Shown: positions 26,189 through 36,959 of the stretch, piece by piece
Layout: the number at the start of each line of letters is the position of its first letter
How positions within the stretch are numbered: the first letter of the stretch is position 1
Made by a program: the position numbers and the translations under genes
DNA from: Mesostigma viride
Lineage: Eukaryota > Streptophyta > Mesostigmatophyceae > Mesostigmatales > Mesostigmataceae
Direction of reading: 5' to 3'
DNA: 64,000 nt
Assembly (NCBI GenBank): GCA_009746045.1
Contig: RPFO01000213.1
Coordinates: 288,564-352,563, forward strand
Notes under the pieces: model-generated
The model's input: only the letters and a program-made list of their open reading frames with translations
Databases searched by the model: none
What the model was told of the DNA's origin: nothing

Positions 26189-26396
26189 GGGATGTTACAA
26201 AGCCCAGGTCCTCTTGACTGGCCCAGGTCCTTATGACTGGTTATGATGTTTCGGCCCCTGTTGTGTGGCCTAGTTAGCTTAGAAACTGCAGATTCTTAGG
26301 TTAGCTAATGGCTTGGACGTGTGCCTAACACGTATTTGTAATAAACATGTTTCTCTGGCAGCCCCTCACTCCAATGGAACTAAAGCAGCAATTGGA
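26189..26396 (+). repeat. SDR-B B1 repeat
   Basis: Direct copy of B2 at about 26727-26939. Contains AATAAACATG and a tandem CCCAGGTCC pair, and ends at the A2 border. Confidence 0.85.
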
Positions 26397-26938
26397 TTTT
26401 GTGAGCTCACGCTCGTCCTATCTATGACCTGCGGAAGTCTCAAAGGGGGAGGGGAGGCCGCAGTAGACAGGTCTGACCTGGTGGTACGAGGGGGGGGGGT
26501 ACGGTAGTTCGTGGGGGGGGGACGGTACTGTGTACCGGGTCCAATTTGTTTGTGGACCGGGGGCAGTCCTGTGGACCAGGGGCGGCGCGGCGCCACTGGC
26601 CTGGTTTTGGCCAGTGGGCTGGCGTCCGCCACCCCACCTACGACTAGGTAGACGGTGGATACTTAGGGTTGTGGCGGGGCAACAACCACTCCTCTTTGCA
26701 GCTCCCACCCACCCACCCTTGCTGCCATGAGGGATGTTACAAAGCCCAGGTCCTCTTGACTGGCCCAGGTCCTTATGACTGGTTATGATGTTTCGGCCCC
26801 TGTTGTGTGGCCTAGTTAGCTTAGAAACTGCAGATTCTTAGGTTAGCTAATGGCTTGGACGTGTGCCTAACACGTATTTGTAATAAACATGTTTCTCTGG
26901 CAGCCCCTCACTCCAATGGAACTAAAGCAGCAATTGGA

Positions 26939-26939
<1 letters not shown>

Positions 26940-27010
<71 letters not shown>

Positions 27011-27518
27011 TGAGTGGTGGGTGGGTGGGTGGGTGGGTGGGTGGGTGGGTGGGTGGGTGGGTGGGTGGGTGGGTGGGTGGGTGGGTGGGTGGGTGGGTGG
27101 GTGGGTGGGTGGGTGGGTGGGTGGGTGGGTGGGTGGGTGGGTGGGTGGGTGGGTGGGTGGGTGGGTGGGTGGTGGGTGGGTGGGTGGGTGGGTGGGTGGG
27201 TGGGTGGGTGGGTGGGTGGGTGGGTGGGTGGGTGGGTGGGTGGGTGGGTGGTGGGTGGGTGGGTGGGTGGGTGCATGGGTGGGTGGGTGGGTGGGTGGGT
27301 GGGTGGGTGGGTGGGTGGGTGGGTGGGTGGGTGGTGGGTGGGTGGGTGGGTGGGTGGGTGGGTGGGTGGGTGGGTGGGTGGGTGGGTGGGTGGGTGGGTG
27401 GGTGGTGGGTGGGTGGGTGGGTGGGTGGGTGGGTGGGTGGGTGGGTGGGTGGGTGGGTGGGTGCATGGGTGGCCGGGTGGGTGGGCGGGTGGGTGCATGG
27501 GTGGGTGGGTGGGTGGGT
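26940..27518. repeat. (TGCG)n then (TGGG)n array
   Basis: About 18 TGCG units followed by some 500 bp of TGGG with occasional TGG phase slips and TGCA variants. Open frames of Gly-Trp-Val or His-Pro-Pro-Thr type are artefacts. Confidence 0.96.
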
Positions 27519-28442
27519 TGTCACGTCCGTGATCATTTACGTCCGTGCACTCAAGAAGTTACGCGGTTGCCGTAATCGGAATCGTTACCGACGTTTGGTT
27601 GGTTCCGATTCAGTAGGCCGCAGGCTTTGTTCCTTGGGCCGGTGTGGAGCGCCGCGCCGGAAAGGCCTGAATTTCTAGAGTGACAGTCTTAGGTGACCTG
27701 ACTTAGGTTCAGGCGCAAGACTTTGGGGCGCAAAGCCTTGGTGGCTTGCGCAATATTCCGGTGCGTGACATTTGGCAGTTATGAATCTTTTGTATTGTCC
27801 AGACGGAATGATGTTCAGTCCATCTGACAAAGCTAGATACGCAGATCGTAGTGTGCGGTGTGCTGGCTCGCACGTGGTTGTCGAACAGACTTGCTCTGCA
27901 TTTTGCTGGCAGTCTAACTGCACGTCAGGCGGCTTGCTGGCAAATGCGACAGCGCATGGATGCCGGGATTTTTGGAGGTATTTAGGAGCAGCGCAGCGGC
28001 CATGGTGGTCGTTGTTCGCTCGTTTCTCTCCCTCACAACTAGTTTGTTGTCTTCATGGGGTTAAACTTCTCGAACAGCCCGGAGCAGCCCCGTGAGTGGT
28101 TGCATGTCGTTGCCATGACGATGGTTGATAAGATTGACAATGGTTTGATCCGGTTGGGATGTTGTTGGCATTGTGGACGAGAAACGTTCTGCTGACCCGG
28201 GAACAGTCCCGGGAAAGGGCCGGTTCGTCGTTGGCCAGTGTGCCAGTAACTGGGACATGAGCGCAGAGTCACACAGTTGATATAGATTATGACGTAAGTA
28301 AACACTGTTGCGCCACAGTGGCGTCATGGTCGGTCTGTGGTGATTTCGATGGGTCTCAAGGATATGTAGTTACTCTTACAGTTGCGGCAGCACAACTCGG
28401 CATTCATTGTAATTTGTCAAATGTTATGGAATGAATGGTTTG
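27519..28442 (+). repeat. SDR-C A1 repeat
   Basis: 924-bp direct copy of 28966-29890. Begins TGTCACGTCCGTGATC, ends GAATGAATGGTTTG. Confidence 0.92.
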
Positions 28443-28873
28443 GGCATTGCTTTCATCATAAAGCATTATTGCAATCTTCATAATATAAATATCGGCTGGC
28501 TGCGCTGCCTGTCATGAAGGTGGTGGTGCCGTCAAGGACCACACCTATCATTTCCACTTTATTTAAACGAGCGAACAACCCTTGGCGGGTTCAGTTCGGA
28601 CAGCCTGAGCCGGAGATATACCCAAGCTGCTTGCAGAATCAAGCACTTGGAAGAGGATTAAGCTTATCCTTTAAAAAGCTATGAAGAGGATTAGGCTTAT
28701 CCTTGAAAAAGCCATGAAGAGGATTATGCTTATCCTTGAAAAAGCACTGAAGAGGTTATTGCTTAGCCTATTTGAAAAGCATGTGTGGTCCTGTCGTGGG
28801 AATTTTTTTTTCCCTATGTGATCCTCTTTTTGACTTTTTGGCTCTTCATTTTTTCGAGCTAAAAAGTGGGGGG

Positions 28874-28964
28874 AATATAGTGGATCACACACAAGAGTAC
28901 TCTATTGCTATGGATATGCCTTCCAAGTGATAGGCTAGGATATAATGGCACGCAAACGCGACAG
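28874..28964 (+). repeat. SDR-C B1 repeat
   Basis: 91 bp from AATATAGTGGATCAC to AAACGCGACAG, copied at 29892-29982 as the right end of the element. Confidence 0.92.
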
Positions 28965-28965
28965 C

Positions 28966-29890
28966 TGTCACGTCCGTGATCATTTACGTCCGTGCACTCA
29001 AGAAGTTACGCGGTTGCCGTAATCGGAATCGTTACCGACGTTTGGTTGGTTCCGATTCAGTAGGCCGCAGGCTTTGTTCCTTGGGCCGGTGTGGAGCGCC
29101 GCGCCGGAAAGGCCTGAATTTCTAGAGTGACAGTCTTAGGTGACCTGACTTAGGTTCAGGCGCAAGACTTTGGGGCGCAAAGCCTTGGTGGCTTGCGCAA
29201 TATTCCGGTGCGTGACATTTGGCAGTTATGAATCTTTTGTATTGTCCAGACGGAATGATGTTCAGTCCATCTGACAAAGCTAGATACGCAGATCGTAGTG
29301 TGCGGTGTGCTGGCTCGCACGTGGTTGTCGAACAGACTTGCTCTGCATTTTGCTGGCAGTCTAACTGCACGTCAGGCGGCTTGCTGGCAAATGCGACAGC
29401 GCATGGATGCCGGGATTTTTGGAGGTATTTAGGAGCAGCGCAGCGGCCATGGTGGTCGTTGTTCGCTCGTTTCTCTCCCTCACAACTAGTTTGTTGTCTT
29501 CATGGGGTTAAACTTCTCGAACAGCCCGGAGCAGCCCCCGTGAGTGGTTGCATGTCGTTGCCATGACGATGGTTGATAAGATTGACAATGGTTTGATCCG
29601 GTTGGGATGTTGTTGGCATTGTGGACGAGAAACGTTCTGCTGACCCGGGAACAGTCCCGGGAAAGGGCCGGTTCGTCGTTGGCCAGTGTGCCAGTAACTG
29701 GGACATGAGCGCAGAGTCACACAGTTGATATAGATTATGACGTAAGTAAACACTGTTGCGCCACAGTGGCGTCATGGTCGGTCTGTGGTGATTTCGATGG
29801 GTCTCAAGGATATGTAGTTACTCTTACAGTTGCGGCAGCACAACTCGGCATTCATTGTAATTTGTCAAATGTTATGGAATGAATGGTTTG
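28966..29890 (+). repeat. SDR-C A2 repeat
   Basis: Second copy of the 924-bp repeat. It sits one base after B1 and abuts B2. Confidence 0.92.
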
Positions 29891-29982
29891 TAATATAGTG
29901 GATCACACACAAGAGTACTCTATTGCTATGGATATGCCTTCCAAGTGATAGGCTAGGATATAATGGCACGCAAACGCGACAG

Positions 29983-30697
29983 GGTGGGTGGTGGGTGGGT
30001 GCATGGGTGGGTGGGTGGGTGGGTGGGTGGGTGGGTGGGTGGGTGGGTGGGTGGGTGGGTGGGTGGGTGGGTGGGTGGGTGGGTGGGTGGGTGGGTGGGT
30101 GGGGGGTGGGTGGGTGGGTGGGTGGGTGGGGGGTGGTGGGTGGGTGGGTGGGTGGGTGGGTGGGTGGGTGGGTGGGTGGGTGGGTGGGTGGGTGGGTGGG
30201 TGGGTGAGTGAGTGAGTGAGTGAGTGAGTGAGTCCACGAGTGAGTTCACGAGGGAGGGAGGGAGGGAGGGAGGGAGGGAGGGAGGGAGGGAGGGAGGGAG
30301 GGAGGAGGGAGGGAGGGAGGGAGGGAGGGAGGGAGGGAGGGAGGGAGGGAGGGAGGAGGGAGGGAGGGAGGGAGGGAGGGAGGAGAGGAGGGAGGGAGGG
30401 AGGAGGGAGGGAGGGAGGAGGGAGGGAGGGAGGAGGGAGGGAGGGAGGGAGGGAGGGAGGGAGGGAGGAGGAGGGAGGAGGGAGGGAGGGAGGGAGGGAG
30501 GGAGGGAGGAGGAGGAGGGAGGAGGGAGGGAGGGAGGGAGGGAGGGAGGGAGGGAGGGAGGGAGGGAGGGAGGGAGGGAGGAGGGAGGGAGGGAGGGAGG
30601 AGGGAGGGAGGGAGGGAGGGAGGGAGGGAGGGAGGGAGGGAGGGAGGGAGGGAGGGAGGGAGGGAGGAGGGAGGGAGGAGAGGAGGGAGGGAGGGAG
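29983..30697. repeat. (TGGG)n, (TGAG)n and (GGGA)n arrays
   Basis: TGGG to about 30205, a short TGAG run to about 30232, then (GGGA)n with frequent GGA phase slips to 30697. The last five bases GGGAG form the left copy of the copia-2 target duplication. Confidence 0.96.
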
Positions 30698-31314
30698 AGT
30701 TAACGTAAAGGATTTACGTTAGATGGATAGAGATTGTTACGCTCTTTCCAACGGCACCTTGAACGCCTCATTTGGTTAAGGAACGTAAAAGTTATGACGT
30801 TTCCTAGGCTGTGCCGACAGTACCCGGCGCGCCACTGTGGGCGCGTACGGACACAGGATGTACAAGTGTCACTTTGATAGTCCGCAGGACGTTGACAGGA
30901 CTTGTACAGGACTTGATGGTCAATTGATAGGTAGGCGCACTGTAGCGCGCCAGGACCTATGAGACAATTGATGCTGACTAGTGTACGGATAGGTCCACAG
31001 GACTAGCCGTATGGACAATTGATAGATCTGCGCGCCAAAGGCGTGCCAGAGTCTGTGTAATCAATTGATTGACAGTTCAGCTGTGACAGTGCAGCTGAAT
31101 ACTTGGACGCGTCCCTAGTAAGCTATATGAGTGACTTGGTCACACCGGGACGCTAGTTCTTGCGTGCACGTTCTCTTGGCACTGCGACCCTGTCGTCTGT
31201 GCTGCGTGCAGTCTTGGAAGTGACGTGACTTACGTCTGTGTTTCCTGATTGTTAATAAAGGCAACTTCCTGCAAGAACCATGGCGGAATTCGTGGCATTC
31301 TTACCCTCACAACT
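30698..31314 (+). repeat. copia-2 5' LTR
   Basis: 617 bp with AGTT...AACT ends. TATATGAG near 31122 is a possible TATA element. An AATAAA lies at 31254-31259. Several CAATTGATAG/TCAATTGAT motifs recur in the first half. Confidence 0.92.
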
Positions 31315-31338
31315 CGTATTACACGCTCTGTCAAAAAG

Positions 31339-32048
31339 ATGCCAAATTCGGAAGAATTTCGGATTCCGGACGATGAGGAAATAGCCGCTCCGCCGGCTGG
31401 TTCTTCGTCAAGACCGACGGTGCCGTCGTGGCAGCAATTGCTCGACGAAGTACGGTCTCGCTCGACGAGCTTCATCGTCAGCAGCGTGCAGCTCACGCAT
31501 TGCTCGGGGATAACCCCGAGGACCCCGATTTGCCAGCACTGGTGCCGGCAATCCGCAACCTGTTGGACCAGATTCGAAACATTTTATCGACATTTACGGT
31601 CCAGGTGCGGGGAGGTTTGCGGTCGGTGACCGAAGTCACGACTGCCATTGAGGAGTTGGACAACGTCCTCTCTTCACTCACCGGTTACCAGAGAAACCTG
31701 CAAAACTGGGCATCGCTACGCACGGGGGGCGCGCCGGCGGTGTCGACAAATTTGTTTCAGGATCTCGCGCTGTTATCGCTGCTCACTCGCGGCGTACGCA
31801 GTCGCGAGCGCCAGGTTTTAATTAACCTGGTGGCATTTCTCGCCTCTGTGCGAGAGTGGATTCCCGCGGGGTGGGAATTATTGACGATCTTTACACATCC
31901 TCTGCGCCTCGTCGCGCGTCGGCGCGTCGCAACTTACGCGGCGGGGAGCACGCCGGTTTTAATTCATACCGGTGCAGGTCCGGAGCTGGATATGGAGGAT
32001 CGTGAGTTCGTATACACGTACTGCGACTTCAGGGGCCTTGACTACTAG
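31339..32048 (+). pseudogene. Extra ORF upstream of gag in copia-2 (one frame break)
   Basis: A frame starting MPNSEEFRIPDDEE at 31339 runs in frame 1 to about 31455. The plausible continuation is in frame 3 (..LDELHRQQRAAH.. to ..CDFRGLDY, stop at 32046-32048). Together this would be about 236 aa, mostly helical, with Leu-rich heptad-like stretches. I recognise no family. copia-1 has nothing equivalent, because its gag begins 13 nt after the LTR. It may be a matrix-like or accessory protein, or captured sequence. Its GC content is higher than that of the following gag. Confidence 0.55.
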
Positions 32049-32217
32049 TCGGCCTAATTTTCTTCTGCAGTACTCGTCGACATTTTTTTGTCGAATTTTC
32101 AGCGGCAATTCGCGGGGCGGCAGCGACACCGGCGCAGGCGGCAGTGGCGACACAAAAATTTTGTACATATTTTCTGCTGCTTTGTTAAGGTGTTCTTTGA
32201 ATAGCTGGTAGTGCAGG

Positions 32218-33332
32218 ATGGCTGAGGGACGCCGTAGCAAGGGTCCAGCCAGTGGGAATAATAATGGGGGTGCTGGTAGTGGAACCGCTCACGTAGATGA
32301 CGTGGGGCTTACCGGAGAGATTACCAACCTTCCTCACAATAATAATAATGCACAAGCTATTCATGGCTTTGATCTTACCACACAGGGTCTTTTAATTGTC
32401 AATCAGTTGCAGCCTGTAACCTCAGACTCCAAGCCTAAGCAGGCTGAAGAGTTTGTGGAGGGATTGGAAGGGTTCCCTAGCTTGTACGGTGGTACAAATT
32501 ACTATCAAATCTGGATAGGCAGTAGCACTTTTGGCAAGTGTACTGACCAGATTAAGGACCTAACCAGGGAGTGCAAAAAGGCCAATAAGGCCTGGGCACT
32601 GTACGTGGCTGAGCTGAAGGAGCTGCTGGAGGACCAACGAAGAAGGTCGGCATCCATTGGCAGGACAAGTATCAAGGGTGGGAGGTCAAGGGGGACCTGA
32701 TCCAGAACTTTCTCAACTATTGTAAGATGGTTGAGGAGGGCAGGGCTCACGGCTTTAATGTCGCTGATAACATAGCCCTAACCAACTGGCTCAAGGTTTC
32801 TGGGCTGGATAAGGCGACACGTGGCTCCTTAAAAGTCATGTGTGCCCCACACTCTACCCTGAAGGCCTACAAGGTCATCATTAAACAAGCTCTCGAGGCA
32901 GAGGAGCTGTTTGAGGGTGGAGTGCCAGCAGTGAAGGCTACCCAGGCAGGCGGGCGTACCCAGGGTGGCTCCAAGACGTCTGAGGCTGACCGAAGCCAAG
33001 GAGGGCGTAGGGGCAACCATCACAAGCGCAAGGGAGATCATTCACCTGATTCTGACAGGAGGTCACACTCCAAGTCGGTGTTCAGGCGGGTGGGTGGTCA
33101 GCCCAAGCAGGGCAACGCGTCTGACAATGGGGGCAGTGGCCAGGGCAAGTCCAAGATACAATGCTACCTGTGCAAGGGGTGGGGGCACATCAAGAAGGAG
33201 TGTCCCAGCTTCAAGAAGTCCCAGGGCCAGGGCAGCAACAAGAATAACAACAACAACAAGAAGAACAACAACAAGTCCCAGGCAGGCCAGCCTTCAAAGG
33301 GCAGTCAGCAAGAAGACAACAAGGAGCAGTGA
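32218..33332 (+). pseudogene. gag: copia-2 Gag (one frame break)
   Basis: ATG at 32218; frame 1 runs to 32700, but homologous-looking coding switches to frame 3 at about 32640-32650 and continues to a TGA at 33330-33332, for about 370 aa in total. The N-terminal half is helical and gag-like, followed by a Gly/Ser/Lys-rich linker. One CCHC knuckle (CYLCKGWGHIKKEC) and an Asn/Lys-rich tail complete it; copia-1 has three knuckles. The frame-1 to frame-3 switch could be a real single-base change, a sequencing indel, or a -1 shift. No slippery heptamer is obvious there. Confidence 0.82.
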
Positions 33333-33473
33333 CTGTCTGAGGCAACCCCTACACACCTTAATTCACCCAAGGGGGAGGCCAGGTGCTCCAATGCAGATTT
33401 TATATCTGGGCAACAAGAGGGTGATCTCCAGGTTCAGTGTGGCCCCAGGTCACCTGGAGAGGTACAGGTTCCT

Positions 33474-36400
33474 ATGAAGACGTCCTTGACAGCTGATGCA
33501 GCTGTAAGTATGTCTGACCCTATGCATCCTCGTGCTGGGCACGAGGGTGGACCTCTCATTTTGAGAGAAACCAATGTACAACCACAGAGGGGTGTGAAGG
33601 CCTCTGGTGGTATGCATGTGGTCCCTGCTGGCGGTCCAGGTGTTGGGCATGAGCAGGGTGACTCAGGCTCTGAGTCAGAACAGGATGGAAGTCAGCATGG
33701 TGATGCTGGACAACCTGACAGCACAGTCCTGACTGTGCCAGGGACTGCTTCCTCTGTGTACCAGGAGTTGGGTGCCCGAATCCACAACATGTTTGGGCAT
33801 GCCACTTCTCTGTCAAACAACTTTGCCTTCCGTATGGGCAGGGCACCCCTTCTTAAGGCGTGTCAGCAAGCTGCCTCACGGTGTAAGTGCCAGTTGTCCT
33901 CCAACAAGCCCAGGAAATCACATGCCAAAGCTCTACCTCAGAGCATTGGTGATCTGCAGTGTGATATCCAACACATCAGGGGCATGCAACTGTTGGTGTG
34001 CGTGGACAGGTACACGAAATACAAGGTGCTGGAGCATTTACCTTCTATGAAGAACAGGTACTTGCTGGCTGCCCTGCAGAATGTAAGAGCCAAGTTTCCT
34101 ACCACAAGGATCCAGGTGGACATGCAGTTTCAGCATCTCAAGGGTGATCCTACCCTTCCTGAGTTGCTGGTTACACCTAGGGAGGCTCATGGGCAGCAGG
34201 GTGCTATCGAGAGGGCAATCCAGGAGGTCAAGAAATTGATCATCTCTGAAGACTGGGTACCCTTGTCTGCACCTGCACTTGTCAGGAGTGCATGGCTGAG
34301 GAACGTGGAGCAGCAGCTGAACAGCAGGGTTAACTTCTACTATGATGGAGTTGCTGTCAGCCCAATGGGTCTATATCATGGCCTGTGCCCACCACATGTG
34401 CTGGAGGGCTGGAAACATGCTGCACATGTCACCTTTGCCAAGCTGAGGGAGAAGGACCGGGGTTGGAAGATGCTGGAGCCACAAGTGGGTCAGAAGGTCC
34501 TAGCTTGGAAGGAACCTAGCCTTTATGGCAAACGTGGTAGCTGGAGTCCTGGGGTGGTTACCCAGGTTGATGAAGCTAGCCACGCATGCTTGGTCAGCAT
34601 GGAGGACGAACCAAAGCATGTACACCGGCTGAGTTGGTCATATGTCAAGCCTAACCTGATGAATGAGGGCAGTCAGGCACAAGGCTCACAGGATCTGCAG
34701 GATTTTCAGGTCCCAGGTGACATCACTGACGCAACGACCACATCTGTTGCAGGGGAATCTGTCAGCCCTGGCCAGGTTGCAGAGGTACTTGTTGAACAGG
34801 CTGCAAGGTCAACAGCTGGGGAGTCAACTGTCAAGCCCAAGGCACTAACCAAGCCCAGGGGGACAAGTTTGGCTGGATTGATTGGGGCTCTACAAAGGGC
34901 CAAGAAGCAGCCCAAGGTAGCCAAGCTCAGGTGGCATGGCAATCTGGGGCTGGACACTGCCTTAGAGGTAGACACTAATTCTCAGGTCTCCATTATTGGG
35001 ACCAGGGCTGCAGCAGGGTACAGCATGTCTGAACCCAGCTATCAGTTTGTGTCTGACTTCAGTGGCGGGGTACACGTGAAGGTACTGGGTGAGGTATTCA
35101 TTCCTATCCTTGGACAGGACACTGCTTTTTGTGTCTTGGAGGGCTATCAAGGACCTGCTCTTCTGGGGCAGAATTTCCTATGCCAGGATGGGGTAGTGAT
35201 CACGTCCTCTCTCCTGACTAAGGAAGGGGCTGGTCAGGTCCCACTGATTAATTTCAGGACCACTCACCTATCACGTGCAGTAACCAGGACGGTTAAGCGT
35301 GTGCAAGTGTGCCAGGGGCAGGAGCCCTTGGTTGATGACCTCATACTGCCAGCTGCTAGTCATCCAAGCAGTTTGGGCATTGGTCCTCACTCACTTGCTG
35401 GACACAGCCCTATCAACTACCAAGGCCTGGTGAAGCTCATGTCCTCTCCCATTATGTGTCCCCAGGTCACACTGGGTCTGATTAAATCTGGGGAGGACTG
35501 GATCTCCAAGAAATGCGTGGAACCTGTCAATGACCTGCCTCCTGCACGACGTCTACTCAAGCTCAAGTTTGTCATCAAGATGAAGGAGGTGGACGGGGTC
35601 AAGGTACCACATGTCAGGCCAGTGCTGAATGAGTTCAAGGGTACTGGTGAGTGCACTGCTGAGGAGTTGTATACCCCTGGCATGCTGCATGATACTTGGA
35701 GGCTGCTGCTGTGTGTCTTTCTAGGCCTTCTCAACAAGGGCTTGGACTATGGCTCAGTGGTGATAGACTTCAAGAGGGCATTTCTGGAGGGTGATGCAGA
35801 TGTGGCACAGGAAAAGTGGGAGGGCAAGACGCCTTTCTATGTTAGGGTGCCTGCTGTATGGAAAAGGGACATCCACACGGAGTTCCTTAAAATCCTCAAG
35901 GGCCTGGAGGGCCTGAGGTCAAGTCCAATAATCTGGAGGGAGACTCTCAACCGTTTCCTGAAGGAGCATTGCAACTTGAAGGTCTCTCCTGTAGACCCCT
36001 GTCTGTTTCTGGGGCAATGGGAAGGCCTGCCAGTGTATGCTTCGCTGCACGGGGATGACCTACATCTGATAGCTCCCACGTCGTGGCTTAAGGAGCTGAT
36101 CTCCATCATTAAGTCCAAGTTTCCTCTGGGTAGGGAGCAATGGCAGGTGGAGAATGAGCCTCTGCTGTTTGTGGGCATGGAGGCCACACTGGTGAAGAAG
36201 GGAGGGGAGTGGCGTATGCTGCTGGTGGGGGGCAATGACTATCAAGAGACCCTCATTAGCAAGCTTCCTCCAACCATCACACAGGCACTGTGTCCCATGG
36301 TGAGGGGCATGGTTGCTTGGGTGGCAGGCATTTCCAGGCCAGACCTTATGGTCATAGCCAGGTTGCCTGATGACATGCTGGTGGAGCTAGGGTCTGCCAA

Positions 36401-36959
36401 GGTGGCTGATCAGGTCAGGGCTTCATCTGGCATTCTGTTGTCTGCAGTGGATTTATCACAACCCATTTGCATGGAGCTGTATGTGGATAGCTCAATGGAC
36501 AGCAGGCAGGTCTCCAAGGTCAGGGGCAGGGCTGCAGGGCTCTTTGTGCTCAGACAGGAAGGCCTGGGGAGTTTGGTGAGCTGGTTTAGTCGCCTGCACA
36601 AACGGGTGGCTGTCAGCAGTGATGTGGCAGAATGCAGGGCTATTTGTGAAGGCATTCACACAAGCCTTTATCTGAAGGAGTTGCTTCATCAGATGACTTC
36701 TAACACTCCTTGGCCACTTCAGGTTACCACTCTTCTAAAAACAGACTCCATGGGGATGGTGCAGTTTGTGCACAGGCAGATGGCCAGAAGTAGGGACTTG
36801 GATTATCTCCTTCTTAAGGAGTTGTCCTCCTTGGCCAATATTGAGCATATCCCTGGGGTTGACAATCCTGCTGATGCTTTGACCAAGCTAGTGCAGAAGG
36901 CAGCAGTGCAATACAAGGTTCTTCAGTCTCTGATGGACCCATCTCAGCAAGCTGTCTAA
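33474..36959 (+). CDS. pol: copia-2 Pol: integrase, retropepsin-like, reverse transcriptase, RNase H
   Basis: 1,161 aa from the first ATG. The same frame is open back to the gag TGA at 33330, so a single UGA separates gag from pol. Integrase: H-x4-H present (IHNMFGH), but the second Cys pair reads CQLS; catalytic Asp164, Asp216 and Glu246 (AIERAIQEV). Retropepsin-like segment around Asp500: VDTNSQVSI, later ALLGQNFL. Reverse transcriptase: VIDFKRAFLEG (block A), EGLRSSPIIW, VDPCLFLGQ and LHGDDL with Asp861/Asp862. RNase H: YVDSS, AECRA, KTDSM and NPADALTKL. The order integrase, protease-like, reverse transcriptase is shared with copia-1. All integrase catalytic residues are intact here. Confidence 0.92.
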   Translation: MKTSLTADAAVSMSDPMHPRAGHEGGPLILRETNVQPQRGVKASGGMHVVPAGGPGVGHEQGDSGSESEQDGSQHGDAGQPDSTVLTVPGTASSVYQELGARIHNMFGHATSLSNNFAFRMGRAPLLKACQQAASRCKCQLSSNKPRKSHAKALPQSIGDLQCDIQHIRGMQLLVCVDRYTKYKVLEHLPSMKNRYLLAALQNVRAKFPTTRIQVDMQFQHLKGDPTLPELLVTPREAHGQQGAIERAIQEVKKLIISEDWVPLSAPALVRSAWLRNVEQQLNSRVNFYYDGVAVSPMGLYHGLCPPHVLEGWKHAAHVTFAKLREKDRGWKMLEPQVGQKVLAWKEPSLYGKRGSWSPGVVTQVDEASHACLVSMEDEPKHVHRLSWSYVKPNLMNEGSQAQGSQDLQDFQVPGDITDATTTSVAGESVSPGQVAEVLVEQAARSTAGESTVKPKALTKPRGTSLAGLIGALQRAKKQPKVAKLRWHGNLGLDTALEVDTNSQVSIIGTRAAAGYSMSEPSYQFVSDFSGGVHVKVLGEVFIPILGQDTAFCVLEGYQGPALLGQNFLCQDGVVITSSLLTKEGAGQVPLINFRTTHLSRAVTRTVKRVQVCQGQEPLVDDLILPAASHPSSLGIGPHSLAGHSPINYQGLVKLMSSPIMCPQVTLGLIKSGEDWISKKCVEPVNDLPPARRLLKLKFVIKMKEVDGVKVPHVRPVLNEFKGTGECTAEELYTPGMLHDTWRLLLCVFLGLLNKGLDYGSVVIDFKRAFLEGDADVAQEKWEGKTPFYVRVPAVWKRDIHTEFLKILKGLEGLRSSPIIWRETLNRFLKEHCNLKVSPVDPCLFLGQWEGLPVYASLHGDDLHLIAPTSWLKELISIIKSKFPLGREQWQVENEPLLFVGMEATLVKKGGEWRMLLVGGNDYQETLISKLPPTITQALCPMVRGMVAWVAGISRPDLMVIARLPDDMLVELGSAKVADQVRASSGILLSAVDLSQPICMELYVDSSMDSRQVSKVRGRAAGLFVLRQEGLGSLVSWFSRLHKRVAVSSDVAECRAICEGIHTSLYLKELLHQMTSNTPWPLQVTTLLKTDSMGMVQFVHRQMARSRDLDYLLLKELSSLANIEHIPGVDNPADALTKLVQKAAVQYKVLQSLMDPSQQAV

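Larger units (their letters stand above)
24933..26939 (+). mobile_element. SDR-B: split-direct-repeat (DIRS-like) non-autonomous element
   Basis: Order on the + strand: A1 (24933-25238), internal, B1 (26189-26396), A2 (26397 to about 26703), a short spacer with CTCCCACCCACCC, then B2 (about 26727-26939). A1/A2 are ~305-bp direct repeats starting TTTTGTGAGCTCAC and ending CTCTTTGCAGCT. B1/B2 are ~210-bp direct repeats ending CAGCAATTGGAT. Both outer borders are (TGCG)n. The B1-A2 junction (TTGGAT then TTTGTGAG) matches what a circular intermediate would contain. No coding capacity for reverse transcriptase or recombinase; a helper is implied. It is the same family as SDR-A, opposite strand. 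Confidence 0.75.
27519..29982 (+). mobile_element. SDR-C: complete split-direct-repeat (DIRS-like) element
   Basis: Order: A1 (27519-28442, 924 bp), internal (28443-28873), B1 (28874-28964, 91 bp), A2 (28966-29890), B2 (29892-29982). A1 and A2 are nearly identical; A2 has one extra C in a C run. B1 and B2 look identical. A2 and B2 are contiguous, the strictest form of the PAT/Ngaro split repeat. Both flanks are (TGGG)n. The B1-A2 junction reads GCGACAGCTGTCACG and contains a 10-bp palindrome. The internal part holds a ~37-bp tandem repeat (about 28645-28770, GAAGAGGATTA..GCTTATCC). No protein is recognisable; the largest frames (82-115 aa) lie inside the A repeats and lack motifs. Confidence 0.8.

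Noticed and set aside
26922-30249. Gly-Trp-Val-Gly, Arg-Ala-Cys-Val and Gly-Gly-Arg-Glu frames
   Set aside because: Same artefact in (TGGG)n, (TGCG)n and (GGGA)n arrays.
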